Of a stretch of 64,000 bases of DNA, positions 40,085 to 51,174 are shown in pieces. A model generated the notes under the pieces. The model searched no databases. It was not told where the DNA came from and saw nothing but the letters and a program-made list of their open reading frames with translations. The stretch spans positions 23,483,346-23,547,345 of the forward strand of contig CM020618.1 of NCBI GenBank assembly GCA_009829735.1, read 5' to 3'. The position numbers were made by a program, and so were the translations under genes. How positions within the stretch are numbered: the first letter of the stretch is position 1; every line of letters starts with the position of its first letter. Origin of the DNA: Pyropia yezoensis (Eukaryota > Rhodophyta > Bangiophyceae > Bangiales > Bangiaceae).

Positions 40085-41761
40085 TCACGTCTCGGAAGTG
40101 GCGGCGGTGGTGGATGCCTCGGCAGCGGCGCGCTCCTCCGCCGCGATCCGCGCGGTGGCGGCGTGGAGGCGCGCAAAGCCCGCTTCCAGGTCCGCCAGCA
40201 GGTCCTCCGCATCCTCGAGGCCCGCGTGGATGCGCAGCGTCTGGCCAAGCTCCCCCCCGTACTCCCAGTACTTGACGCTCCGCGCGCTATTGATCGCGTT
40301 TTGGAGGATGAGGCTCTCGTAGCCCCCCCACGAGAAGCCCATACTAAACAGCTTCATGCCGTCGAGCATCTCGTCGAGGGCGGCCTGCGGGAACCCCGCC
40401 ACCAGCTGTAGGCCAAAGAGCCCACAGGCGCCCGAGAACTGGGCCTTCCACAGCTCGTGCTGGGGGTGGCTCTCCAGCCCCGGGTGCATGATGCGGGCCA
40501 CCTCGGGGCGCGCCTCGAGCCACCGGGCGAGCGTGTAGCCCGCCACCTCATGCGCGCGCAGGCGCACGCCCAGCGTGCGGAGGCCCCGCAGCGCTAGGTA
40601 ACAGTCGTCCGACCCCGGGGGGCACCCCAGCTCCGCCACCGATGACTTGACCGCCCGGTAGCACTCACGGGTGGTAGCGATGAGGCCCAGCATCAGGTCC
40701 GAGTGACCACCAATGTACTTCGTAGCCGCGTTGATCGACACGTCCACGCCCAGGTCAAAGGGCTGGAGGAACATGGGGCCCCACGTGTTGTCAATGATCA
40801 CCTTGGCACCCTTGGCGTGCGCCATCGTCGCCAGCGCCGGCACGTCCATCACCTCAAAAGAGAGGCTGGCAGGGCTCTCCACAAAAAGCACTTTGGTGTT
40901 GTCGCGGAAGAGCGCCGCCACCTCCTCCACCGACGACGTGGGCGAGTAGTAGGTGGTCTCGACGCCAAAGCGGCCGAGGAACTTGTCACAAAAGCCGCGG
41001 CTCGGGTCGTACACAGCGTCCGTCATCAGCACGTGGTCGCCCGTCTCGAGAAACGCCAGCAGTGCTGCATTGACCGCCGCCACCCCCGAGCCCGTCACGC
41101 ACGCATTGTCGCCGCCCTCAATGGTGGCAAACGCCTCCTCCAGCGCCCACGTCGTCGGGTTTCCGTGCCGCCCGTACCACATGCCCGTAAACGGCCAGTC
41201 CGAGGCGGCGTAGCGGAGTGCCGCCACGTTGGGGAACGTCACCGTCGACGCGTGGTAGACGGGCGGATTGACCACCGACCGGCCGAGGGGGTCCGTCGAC
41301 CACTCCTCCGGGTGGTGGCCGCCCTTGATGACCTTGGTGTTGGGGCCGTACGCCGCCCACTCGGAGCCCTTGCCCGTCGACCGGAGGGAGGAGTGTGTGG
41401 GCAGCGGCGGCTGCCCCGCGGCAGCAGCCGCGCCCCCTCCTTTGTCTGAGGCAGCGGCGGCCCCATTGACGGGTTCGTCAGGGGGGGGGGGGGGGGGGGG
41501 GGGGGGGGGTGCCGCCGACATGACTGCCCGCCGCGGATGGGGGCGGCTGGCGCCGGCGCCGGCGCCGGCGGGCCGGCCGGTGAGGGGCGCAACCGCGCCT
41601 GCCGGGACTGCCCGCGGCCAGTGGCGTGGCAGGTGCCGCGGCCGCCCCGGCGCCGCGGCGGGCGTCCACGCACAGGGCCGGTCGGGGGCGGGGGCGGCGG
41701 CAGCCAGGCGACGGGTGGCGATGCCCGCTGCGGGGGGGCACGCCACAAAGGCAGCGGCCAT
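40085..41761 (-). CDS. Cystathionine beta-lyase, bacterial MetC type, probably plastid-targeted
   Basis: The product is 558 residues from ATG 41761. It is a PLP enzyme expected to cleave cystathionine to homocysteine, pyruvate and ammonia in methionine synthesis. A leader of about 75 residues (RRLAAAAPAPDRPCAWTPAA...) is followed by a Pro run encoded by 29 G/C bases (41481-41509), then the mature enzyme from about residue 130. Fold-type I signatures are MWYGRHGNPTTWALEEAFA, CVTGSGVAAVNAALLAFLE, GDHVLMTDAVYDPSRGFCDK, VIIDNTWG (Asp contacting PLP) and NAATKYIGGHSD with the Schiff-base Lys at about 348. RGLRTLGVRLRAHE, LFSMGFSWGGYESLI and LRIHAGLEDAEDLLADLEAG follow. The last blocks match enterobacterial-type MetC more closely than plant cystathionine gamma-synthase or plant beta-lyase. 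Intronless. Confidence 0.92.
   Translation of the reverse strand: MAAAFVACPPAAGIATRRLAAAAPAPDRPCAWTPAAAPGRPRHLPRHWPRAVPAGAVAPLTGRPAGAGAGASRPHPRRAVMSAAPPPPPPPPPPDEPVNGAAAASDKGGGAAAAAGQPPLPTHSSLRSTGKGSEWAAYGPNTKVIKGGHHPEEWSTDPLGRSVVNPPVYHASTVTFPNVAALRYAASDWPFTGMWYGRHGNPTTWALEEAFATIEGGDNACVTGSGVAAVNAALLAFLETGDHVLMTDAVYDPSRGFCDKFLGRFGVETTYYSPTSSVEEVAALFRDNTKVLFVESPASLSFEVMDVPALATMAHAKGAKVIIDNTWGPMFLQPFDLGVDVSINAATKYIGGHSDLMLGLIATTRECYRAVKSSVAELGCPPGSDDCYLALRGLRTLGVRLRAHEVAGYTLARWLEARPEVARIMHPGLESHPQHELWKAQFSGACGLFGLQLVAGFPQAALDEMLDGMKLFSMGFSWGGYESLILQNAINSARSVKYWEYGGELGQTLRIHAGLEDAEDLLADLEAGFARLHAATARIAAEERAAAEASTTAATSET
41481..41509. repeat. 29-nt G homopolymer inside the lyase coding region
   Basis: Encodes about nine Pro between the targeting leader and the mature enzyme on the minus strand. 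Length changes not divisible by three would break the gene, so either it is stabilised by selection or its length in this assembly is uncertain. Confidence 0.9.
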
Positions 41762-43577
41762 GGCAGTTCGACAGGGGGGGGGGGCGTGGAGCAGAGGGCA
41801 AGGGGGGGAGGCTTGAGGGAGGAGGCACCGCGTCGGGCCGTCTGCTCCCCGACGGCGCGGTCGGGCGGGCGCGTCACCACCGGAACCGCCGCGGGGGGGA
41901 TACACCAAGATCATGACGGGGCTGGATGCGTATTTGGACAGTCAGATAAGGGTGCGACAGGTCAGATCGGGGATCCACGGCAAACGGAGGGTAGCACCCC
42001 TCAATGTGATGACTGAGCACTGCAGAGTCTCGCAAAGTCCGTCGCAGAGGCAGATGTCCCGATTCATCTCTCTTGCGTGTCGTATCTACTTGTTGAATTT
42101 AGGGAGTTGATCTCAGCATCTCAATGCTCATGGCTGTCAACTGCAAGGCTCCTTTCCCACGGAGATTTAGCGCGACGCCACGCCGTCCGCCAATCGCTGA
42201 GCGGGCTGGAGCTGCCGATTAAAAAAAATAGAATAGGAAGTACGTGTCCTGCGGTCTGGTGGAGCGGGCGGTCGCACGCGACAACGACAGGGTGGATGTG
42301 TGCCACCGAGTGACCGATTTCCGCCCCCCCTTTGCGCCCGCCACACGCCGCACCACCCCACACCCCGCCGACCGACGCTCAGGCCCCCCCCCACGGGAGG
42401 GCGGGGTGGACACCCGACCCCAGCCGTGGACCCAGCGGCTCGGCGCGGCGGTCCCTGCAGCCCCCCCCCGCACCCCCACACCCCTCCGCTGGCCCGCGCT
42501 CGGGAGCGCCACCCCCCCCCCCCCCCCCCCCCCTGCCCGCTGCCGCCGCCCCCCCCCCCCCACCCCCCCCTTCGTGGCACTGCATCGCCTGGCCGTCACC
42601 TATCAGGCCGCGTCCTTGTCAAGCAGAACGGGACGGCCACAGCCACAGCCACCAACCCATTGGCGCCAGCACGCGCGTGCGCGCGCGCGCGCGCGCTTGC
42701 TGGGGGGGGGGAGGCGGGGGGGGTGGGGGCGAGGCAGAAGGGAGAGAGAGGAGAGGGGTGGGGTCTCGGTCGGCCGTTGGCTGGGGGAGGAGGCGGTGCT
42801 GAAGGGGGTGGTGGTGGTGGTGGTTGGTGGGTTGGGGGGGACTACCGCTGTATGCAGCGCCCCCAGCCAGTGTGGGTGACGCTGTCCTTGGCGGCCCGTC
42901 GTGCCGGGTTTTGGGGCGTGGGGGGGGGGTGGGGGGTGAGCGGACGTGCGCGTGGGGGAAGGGGGGTCGGCTGGCGACGGGAGGGGGTGCGGTGGGGGGC
43001 ATCCGCGTCAGAGTGGCCGTGTTGGCGTGTGTCCCAGACGCGCGCTGCCGCCGCGGTCTGGCCCCCGCCACACCCACCGACCAACCCCCCCCCCCCCCCC
43101 CCCCTGGCCGCGGCCGGCCGGCTGTGCTACGTTTGCTGCGGGGGGAGGGGCGGCGCCCCCAGCGTCATCCACCTCTTGTCGGTCGCCGCCACCGTTGTGC
43201 GCGTCGCAGGTGGGAGAGGGGCGTGGGGGTTGTGGGCGTGACTCGAGCCTGGAGGCGGGGCGTTTTCTCAGCCGTGCGCGACAAAACCACTCACGAGTCC
43301 ACCCCGCTCGTCGTGCGCCGCCGGGTGTTTTCCGGGTGGTGGGGCGGGGGGGGTTTCCCGGGCGGGGGGGGAGGGGGGTGGCGGAGGGCAGCTTGGGGGG
43401 GGGGGGGAGCGCCGACGCGAGCACCACCGCTTCTGTCGTTGGGAATTCCGTAGGTGTCTGTGTCCCCGCCGCCGTCGCCGCCGCGTGTGCTCGCCCATCG
43501 CGCGGGTGCCGCCGACGCGGCCGCCGTCGAGACCGAGGCCGCGGCGTCGGCCGAGAGCCGCGGCAACCGCGGACGGA

Positions 43578-43608
<31 letters not shown>

Positions 43609-44258
43609 CGTGCGTCAGAGACGCGGTCGCTGGGCAGGAGGGGTGGGCGGGGGAGGAAGCGGGGTGGGGGGAGTGTGGGTGGGCTGTGGGCGGTGGGGCG
43701 GGGGTGAGGGGCGAGGTGGTGGTGCTGGGGGTGGCCCGCGCACGCACCTGCCGCCTGCTGCCTGCCGCCAGCCGCCAGCCGCTGCCGGCCTCTGCCCACC
43801 CGCTGTCCCCTTCCCGCGGCCCCATCCCCGCCACCCGCGTATACACCTGCGTCGGCGGCGGACCTTCCCCGCCCGCCCGACGCTGATTGTTGGCCGCGCC
43901 CCTCGGCGCGCGCGGTGGGTCTGTCACCCGACCTCCCCTCCCCAGGCCGTCCGTCCCCCCGTGCCGCCGGTGGGGTCTGTGCCCCGGCGCTTCCCCTCCC
44001 CCCTGCCCCCGCCCCCCCTCGTACGCACTCATCGCGTCACCCCGCCTCCCCGACCTTGTTGTGCGGTCCCTTTTTGTTTTTTTTGAACCGCCGCCGCTGC
44101 TGCTGCTGCCACCGCCCCCGCTGCCGCGTTTTGTTTTTTGCTGTGATTGGGACGGGCCTCCTACGCACCACCCGTGCTTGGCGCGTGGTCGCCGCGGACG
44201 GGTGGGCGGGGGGGCTGAAGGGGGGGGGGAGGGGGTGGAGTAGAGGGCGGGGGTGGCC
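41762..44258. other. Intergenic, homopolymer- and low-complexity-rich
   Basis: The lyase promoter side is followed by lower-GC DNA (41900-42250). Then come C22 (42512-42533), a CG/CA alternating tract (42672-42696), C21 (43085-43105) and C29 (43578-43606). The large minus-strand frame 43268-45661 is Pro/Ala-rich composition noise antisense to the HEAT protein gene. No gene supported. Confidence 0.5.
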
Positions 44259-47200
44259 ATGCCCGCCGGTGGCCGCCCGGCGTTGGGCCCGTCGTCTGGC
44301 GGCCTGGCGGCGGTGACCGTCATTGGGAGTGGTGGGACTGGCGGCGGCGGCGGCGCCGCCACCGCCGCCGCGGCCGATACGAAGAAGAAGAAGCGGCGGG
44401 AGGGGGGTGCGCGGAAGCCCGCTGCCGAGGCGGCGGCCGCGCCGGGCAGCGGCGGCGGCGGCGGCGCCGCCGCCGCCGCCGCCGCCACGGGCGGTGCCGC
44501 CCGCCGTGGCGGGGCGGACAAGGCGCGTCGTGCGTCTCCGCCCGCTGCGCTCGCGGGGGCGCCGGCGTCGGGGACGGCCAGCGGGGGTGGGGGGCGGCCT
44601 AAGCGGGCGGCCGCCGCTGCTGCCGCCCCTCCTCCTGGTGGGGTGGAAGGGCGATGGCCCCCGGCCGGTGTGGGAGGCATGGCTAGTGGCAGCGGCGGCG
44701 GCGGCGCCCACCGTGGCGCGCCGCCCTCGCCGCCACTGCCAGCGTCCCCCCCCGGCGGCTCAGACATGTCTGCAGAGCGGCATGGGGAACTGTCCCGGCA
44801 GGACAGCGGCGGCGGCCTGGCGCGTGGCGGCTCGGGCGGCGGGTCTGGGCCAATGGCCCGCGGCCTGGGCGCCCACAAGCGGTCGACTACCGCCGCGGCG
44901 GCGGCGGCGGCCGCGGCGGTTGCCGCCGCGCCGCCGCCGCAAGAGATGATGCCCGCGCTCGGGCCGCCGGGGGGGGGCGCCGCTGCGGCCGCCGCTGCTG
45001 CCGACGCTGGGCCGGAAGGGGGGGGCGGGGCGGGGGCCCACCGCCGTGCCGTGGCCATCCACGGTACGCCGTCGGGTGGCGGCGGCGGGCAGGGGGGTGC
45101 GCCGCTCAGCCCAGGGGAAGGGGGCGGCGGCGGTGGCGGCGGCGGCAGCGACGGCAGCGGACTTGGGGGGGGCCCTTCCTCGGCAGCCGCTGACGGCGTC
45201 GCCACGGAGGTGAGCGGTGGGGAGAGCCTTGCGGCGTTGTCAGCGCTGGGCTCAGGGCCACCGCCGGGGGTGCTGGCGCACGAGTGTGCCGAGGACGGGC
45301 TGGGCGAGGACGACGAGGCCGCTGCCGCGCGGCGGGCGGCGCGGGGAGATTCTGTAAGTTTGTCTGCATGTCGTGACGGCGGGGGTTGTGGCGGGGGGGG
45401 GGGGGGGGGGGGGGGGGGGGTGGGGGGCTGTCGTGGTAGTGGAAGAGGGAGGGAGCGGCGGTCTCGACTGGGACGTATTGTGTGGGGGAGCGGCTGAACG
45501 GGCACTGGCCTGTGGGTTGCGCGCCTAGGCCATAGTGGGGTGGGCGGTGGTGAGAGGCGTGGAGGGGATGAGGACGCGGTCTTGGGGTCGCGCCGCCGCG
45601 GGTCTGCGGTGGCGTGGTATGCTGACGGTGTGGCTTTGGTGGTTTGGGCGTCACGCGACATCGGACGAGAGTTTGGCTGTGCGATACGTCTCCTTGGCTT
45701 GCTGCTGCCCTTTGCTGGTTTGCTACCATGTGCGGCTCCGTTTGTTTTCCATCAGGACACGTCGGACGTTGAGTACGTGGTGCTGAACGATGACGTCTTG
45801 ACGTCAGTACCCAACGCGACGCTGGTGCTTCTCGAGGGGAGCGACGTGGAGCGGCTTGCGGTGCTACTGCAGTTCTCCCAGTTCCTCCGCCACTGCCCTG
45901 AAGAAACGATCGCCATCATGGTGCCAGAAATTTGCCGCGATGCCGTCTACTGGCAGGAAGAGGTGCAGATGGCGGCTGCTGAGGCGCTCTACTTTGTGGT
46001 CGGCTCCGTGGTGCCACCGCATATTGCTCGGCGGGTGGTGGTTGCCGCGTTGCGGATCATCAACCTGTCCGCGTCGGGCGACGTCTTTGACGCTTGGGGC
46101 GAGATCCTCTCCATGCTCCTTCCGCAGTTGCCAAAGGACGATGCGCTTAGGTTGGTGGTCCCCGCCGTCTCGGCGCGCGCCGCTTCACCGGCCGCCGACT
46201 CTAGGCGCCTTGCGGCGCGCATTATTGGGGCACTCGAGAGCGTGCTCTCGCCGGCGGACCTGGAGGCCCAGTTCCTCCCCGCCACTCTGATGCTGTGCGA
46301 TGACGACGACCCGTCTGTGCGCGCCATGATTGCTCAATCGGTAGCTACCCTTGGCGCCGCTCTGCCGCTGGCTGTGTGCGAGACCCACTTTTGGCCAAAG
46401 CTGGTCAGCCTCATGCGCGATGAAAACGCGCGAGTGCGGGCGGCCGCGCTGCGGGCGCTGGCCAAAACCGCCGGCGCGCACCGCGATACGGCGCGCCCAA
46501 CGTCATTGTATGGTACGGTGTTACTGCCGCTCTTCCTGGCCGAGTGCAACCGCGCTGGCTCGGTCGCTGCGTCGGACCTGCGCACCGTCTCTGATGACAC
46601 GTACCTGCTGCTGGAGATCTTTGCGGAAGTTTTTGGCGTCTTCCTTTGGGCCGTCTGCTCGCTGCTGCAGGATGAGGACGCGTGGACGGTGGCGCTCAAT
46701 GCGCTGCGGCGGATGGTTACCTGCAACGGTCCAACGGTGCGGCATTGGTGTGCCTTCAACCTGCCAGCTGTGGCGTCCGTATGCGGGTCGTCACGGCCGG
46801 AAAAGGCACGTGGTGTCCTCCACGCGCTTGCCACCGACTCGGATGTGGAGACGCGCGCCACGTTAGCAGCGGGCTTCCACCAAACCGTCGCGCAGCTGGG
46901 CATGGGTCCTCTCAGGGAAGAGGTGCTTGGGGCGTTTGCGTCGCTCATCACAGATATTAACCCGCAGGTGCGTATGAACGCGCTCTCCCATCTGTCCAGC
47001 GCGGTGGAGGTTTTGACGGGTCACGCAACATCGGTGGACTCGGACATGGAGGGTGACACTGCCGAGGCCCGTACCCGCCGCCGCGAGTCCCGGCCAGGCT
47101 CTTTTTCGCCCGCGGACGAAGACGTGGGTGCGCTGGAGCTGGCGCCCTTCTTTGCATCGCTCGTGCCGGTGGCGCAAGACTCGTGGCGAACGCAGGAGCT

Positions 47201-48551
47201 GCTCGCCTCGCACATTGAGACCGTCTCCCATCGCATTCCCCAAGATGTGCTATGTGACCACCTGGCGCCGCTGCTTTTCCAGATGGCGCGGGAAAGCACC
47301 TACCTGGTCCGCAAGGCGTCCATGCGGGCACTTGTCCGTGCGATGCGCTTCATTTCTGACGTTCGCCGGCGGGACCATATTGTCAAGCACTTCCGGACTG
47401 AGTGGGCCCGCGGGAAGGTGTACTGGACACGTCTTGCCTACACTGACGGCGCAGCGGCCGCCCTGGATGTGTACTCGTCCACCCTTTTCCGGGTCCTGTT
47501 TGGTGACGAGCTCATCACCCTGGCTGACGACGCTGTGCCGAACGTGCGGCTGCGGGTTGCGACCATCTTGCCCCGTGTCGCTGCGGCCTACGCCGCGGCG
47601 CGGCCCGATAGTGACAACGGCGTGGTTGTGGGCTCCGCGCTCGAGGAGGAGGCGGCGAACCGCAAGTCCATGACGGATGTTCTTGCTGCTCTGGATCGCC
47701 TCTCCTCTGACCCCGACACGGGGGTGGCGACCGTGGCGCGGGCGGGCCAGGCTTCTGTGGTCGCCGGCTGCACGCGCATGACCGATGCGCAAGTTGCCGA
47801 GGACGAATCGCGGGCCGTCGCGGAGACGCTCTTCTTTGTGAAGCGCAGCGTCAAGCCGCTCATCCCCCTCCACCTCATTCCCGGCACGTCCTCACTGGGC
47901 GGCGACCCTGGTGTGGTCGGCGGTCCCGCCAATGGCGTTGCACCGGGCGCCACCGGAGCTACTCCCACTGGCGACGACGCAGCCGATGGCGTGTTCCGGG
48001 GGACTCATGGCAGCGAAGCTCTCGGCAGTCGCGGCGGGGGTGGCTTGCCCGGCGGTACCGGCCACCCGCACGCCACCGCCCAGGCTGGGGGCTCACCAAA
48101 GTTAAGTCCCCGGCAGCCGCCGTCAATGGGTGGCGCCAAGGCGCCCCCGCTGATGGGCCGCACGAGCGTGGACGGCGCGATTGGCGCACGCCGCTCCAGC
48201 GTCGTACCCACCCCCCGGGACGGTGCCAGTGGCGGGGCGCAGGGGAGCTCCGCGCTGCCGAAGTCGTCTATCCCCCCCGCACCAGGCGGGATGGGTGGCA
48301 CCACCATTGGGCCGGGCCGGGTCTCCACGTCGGCCCGCCCGTCCAAGGTGGCGCCGGTTGGCGCCAATGGGGTTGTGAGTGGGGCGGCACCGGCCACCGC
48401 CACGTCCGGAGCTAGCGCCAGGACAGGTGCGTCGGCGAAGAACACCTCGGCAGCGGGCGCGCCGCCAGGGTCGGCAGCAGGGCGGAGACCGGGCAAGCCA
48501 CCAAAAAAGGGTGGCTTCTGTTGCTTTGGGGGGGGGGGCGCGGTGGACTAG
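44259..48551 (+). CDS. PP4R1-like HEAT-repeat phosphatase regulatory subunit (2 exons)
   Basis: Exon 1 is 44259-45353 and exon 2 is 45756-48551, with a 402-nt phase-0 intron (GTAAGT...CATCAG), giving 1296 residues. An in-frame TAG at 44241 precedes the first ATG. Exon 1 is almost entirely Ala/Gly/Pro/Ser with KKKKRR and a few acidic residues. Exon 2 holds HEAT repeats over residues about 385-1080: VERLAVLLQFSQFLRHC, LMRDENARVRAAALRALAKT, INPQVRMNALSHLSSAVEVL, LADDAVPNVRLRVATILPRV. The pattern and length fit PP4 regulatory subunit 1 or PP2A A-subunit relatives, which scaffold catalytic phosphatase subunits. The C-terminal 215 residues are Gly/Pro/Ala-rich and end KKGGFCCFGGGG, a Lys-then-Cys-Cys tail that could be palmitoylated (inference). 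The intron contains a G28 run. Confidence 0.8.
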
Positions 48552-49049
48552 TCGGGGGGGTGGAGCGTGCGCGAGCTCTTCTCTCAACCCTTTCGGTCGT
48601 GCTTCTGTGCGCGCGGCTCTTCGTCGGAGCGTGCTTGTTGGCTCCTCGCAGTGGCATTGGTCTCCGTCTTCTACACCTCTCGCTGTCCACTGCGCTGCTC
48701 GTGCAGCCTCTTTTTGTTTCTCTCAGCTTTCGTTTCTCTGCTCGTTCTCTATTCCGTATCCCAGTAAAACTTTTCAAACGTCTGCCTTGTGAGCCAATCA
48801 TCGCTCAGCAATCGCTTGGGTACATACTTGAGATTGCTTTGAGATACCAAAGCTGCGCTCAAAGCTGGCAGTCGCGTACATGTCGCCACTTTGCCATCCA
48901 TGTGCCATCACCAACAACTCACACCCTTGCCGCACCCCTGCTCTAGCCGTGCACCCCTCTTGTCCTCAATCGCTACTGCAGCTGGGTTCCTGTGCACGCG
49001 CAGCTGTTTGTTACTTCTTGTCCCTGTTGTTCCCTATCTGCGACGTACC
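48552..49049. other. Intergenic between same-strand genes
   Basis: 3' flank of the HEAT gene and presumed promoter of the acyl-CoA-binding protein gene. Mixed composition, several CTCTC stretches and no clear TATA box. Confidence 0.45.
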
Positions 49050-49825
49050 ATGGCCATTGCGGTACGTTTGTCCCGGTTGGTTTGGCGCGACGACCGCCCC
49101 CAGTCGATGAATCCAGTCCCTCGGGTATGACTGGCGCGTTGCCCGACGTACCGCTCTGATGGAACGGCTGAGGCCTTGTCGATGGCTCTCATGAACTAAG
49201 AAGAATTGCTCTCGTGTGCGAGTCTGCTCTCTCTCCTCTTTTCTTCTCCTCCATGGATCTCTTTCCCCGTCCTGTCGCACATTATGGCTCGCCACTTGCA
49301 GGACGTGTTTAACGAGGCTGCCGAGCGGGTGAAGCAGCTGAAGGAGGCGTCGAACGCTGACCGGCTGCACCTGTACGGCTACTTCAAGCAGAGCACCATT
49401 GGCGACGTCAATATTCGTACGTTCTGCTCTATTGGTTGATCTGTCACTCTCCGTGGTTACTCGCTATGTGTTTGTGTGGGGTATGGCGACACTTGTTGGG
49501 TATTAATCTCTCTACTGGGTAGTGCGAGCTGTGACGAAGAACGCATGTTCTGTCGTCTATCTTTGGTGTGTTTGAGCATCTGACCTGACGCTCCACGGGC
49601 TCCGCCAATGTCTTGGTCTGCATGAGTTCGCGTGTTTGCTTTTGCTCTGCTGCTGTTTGATGATGTCGATCCGCAGCCCGGCCCGGTGGCCTCTTCAATC
49701 AGGAGGCCAAGGCCAAATTTGACGAGTGGACCAAGCGCAAGGGTACGGCCCAGGAGGACGCCATGAAGGAGTACATCAAAAAGGTGGACGAGCTCTGCGG
49801 CACCAGCTTTGAGTCCAAGATGTAG
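49050..49825 (+). CDS. Acyl-CoA-binding protein (3 exons, first exon only 12 nt)
   Basis: Preferred model: exons 49050-49061, 49302-49416 and 49677-49825, giving 91 residues. A simpler two-exon model starts at ATG 49284 (93 residues, MARHLQDVF...). The three-exon model gives [17 protein letters not shown], closer to the short N-terminus of the family. It has a strong ACCATGG start, a GTACGT donor like other introns here, and a pyrimidine-rich tract ending CTTGCAG, all in phase. ACBPs are soluble four-helix carriers of long-chain acyl-CoA. Family motifs are [33 protein letters not shown] and [19 protein letters not shown], with the conserved YxxxKQxTxGD and KxKxxxW (here KAKFDEW) binding residues. 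The tail is CGTSFESKM. Intron 2 (260 nt) splits a Pro codon. Confidence 0.9.
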
Positions 49826-51174
49826 GTGTGCTGAAGAGCCGGGGCGCCCCGTTGGTGTGTCTCCTGTCCTCTTCTTGTTTTGCCAAGTCGCTTTGACCAC
49901 GAGCAGTTGAGTCGCATCGATCAGCCACTATGAACTCGTGTAGATAATTGACGCCAGTAAGTAGCGTTAGTACGAAGGTGTTTTGCGGCCATGAGTGCAG
50001 CGGCTCTCGATCCAATCGTGGTTGTCACCCAGTTCTCGATCCAATCAGATGGCCCGCATGCCCAAAGATATTGTCGTTCGTCATTAGTCTGGAACGCCTG
50101 CGTGGGCTACAAGGCCGGTCCGCGGCGGCATCTTCGTTTCAGCAGCTGGGTGTGCAGTCGCGCTTTCGCTGTGGATCGCTGTGGGTGGTGGCGGGGCCAC
50201 CTGCTGGGGTGTTGCTCACAACCCAACCCCAGACATCCGCCGCCGCCGAAAGCCCGACCCACCGAGCCCCGCCGCAGCACTCGGAGCGTCGTTCTTTGGG
50301 GGTTCATGTATGTAGTCTGTGGCCTCAGGCGGCGTTCGCGCGAGACCGTGTCGGTGGGTTCGGGCGATGGGCCAAGGCTGGCCTACACCCACAGCGTAAC
50401 CCTGAACTGGGGTGTCCCTGAACTGGGGTGTCCCTGAACTGGGGTGTCCCTGAGGTGCTATCGCCCGACGGGCGGCCCCCCCCCCACTAGGGGCACTGGC
50501 GCTGGTGTACCGTGAGACCTGATTTGTCCACTCGGAGGGCGGCGCCCGCGCCTCGCGCTCGCGTCCTCCAGGCGCCCCCGTGGTCTTGGCTGCGGTGAGG
50601 CGCACCCAAGTGCGCCACTTGCACACGCGGGCGCGTATGCACGTGCCGCGCTCGGGCGAGAGGGGACGTGCGCAGTCCTTGTCGCGAGTGCTGTCGTTCA
50701 GCTCTACTCGGCGGGGGACATCTTCCGTGGCGAGCGCGTCCACCTTTGGGCCCCTGGGCACGGGCGGTGGGGAAGGGGTGTGGGGGAGAGGGGGTGGTAT
50801 TGCGCCGGAGATGCTCACCGGGGGCATCGGCTCCGTGCGGGATCCGCCGGACTGCCGGTAGCGCAAGTATTCACCGTGCGCTTGGCGTGGGACTCGTGGG
50901 CGGCGGTGGGCGCTTGTGTGTGGAGCTGTGTCGTTGTGGGTGGGCCAATCCACCATGGGGTAAGCACGAGAGTACACTGGGGGGATGTATCGCGCCACAC
51001 GGTCGACGGTGTGGACTGCGGGGTTGGAGGCCGTGAGGAGCCGTGCCCTTTACCAACAACTGCCACAATTCTATACGGAGCGCCCTGTGGTGTGGGCGAT
51101 TTTTTTGCGGCTTGTTAGTCTGCTTCGACGAGCGCGTTGCCAGCCGGTCTTCCGGGGAAGGCCCATCATCTGAC
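49826..51174. other. Intergenic, one short tandem repeat
   Basis: No convincing gene. The plus strand has three consecutive copies of the 16-mer CTGAACTGGGGTGTCC at 50402-50449. The rest is mixed, with long frames on both strands that lack motifs. Confidence 0.45.
50402..50449. repeat. 16-bp tandem repeat, three copies
   Basis: CTGAACTGGGGTGTCC is repeated three times without a mismatch and followed by a partial copy (CTGAGGTG). Confidence 0.9.

Noticed and set aside
43268..45661. Minus-strand open frame of 797 codons, Pro/Ala/Arg-rich
   Set aside because: Antisense to the exon of the HEAT protein gene and to homopolymer DNA. It has no domain and exists because stop codons are rare in GC-rich repeats.
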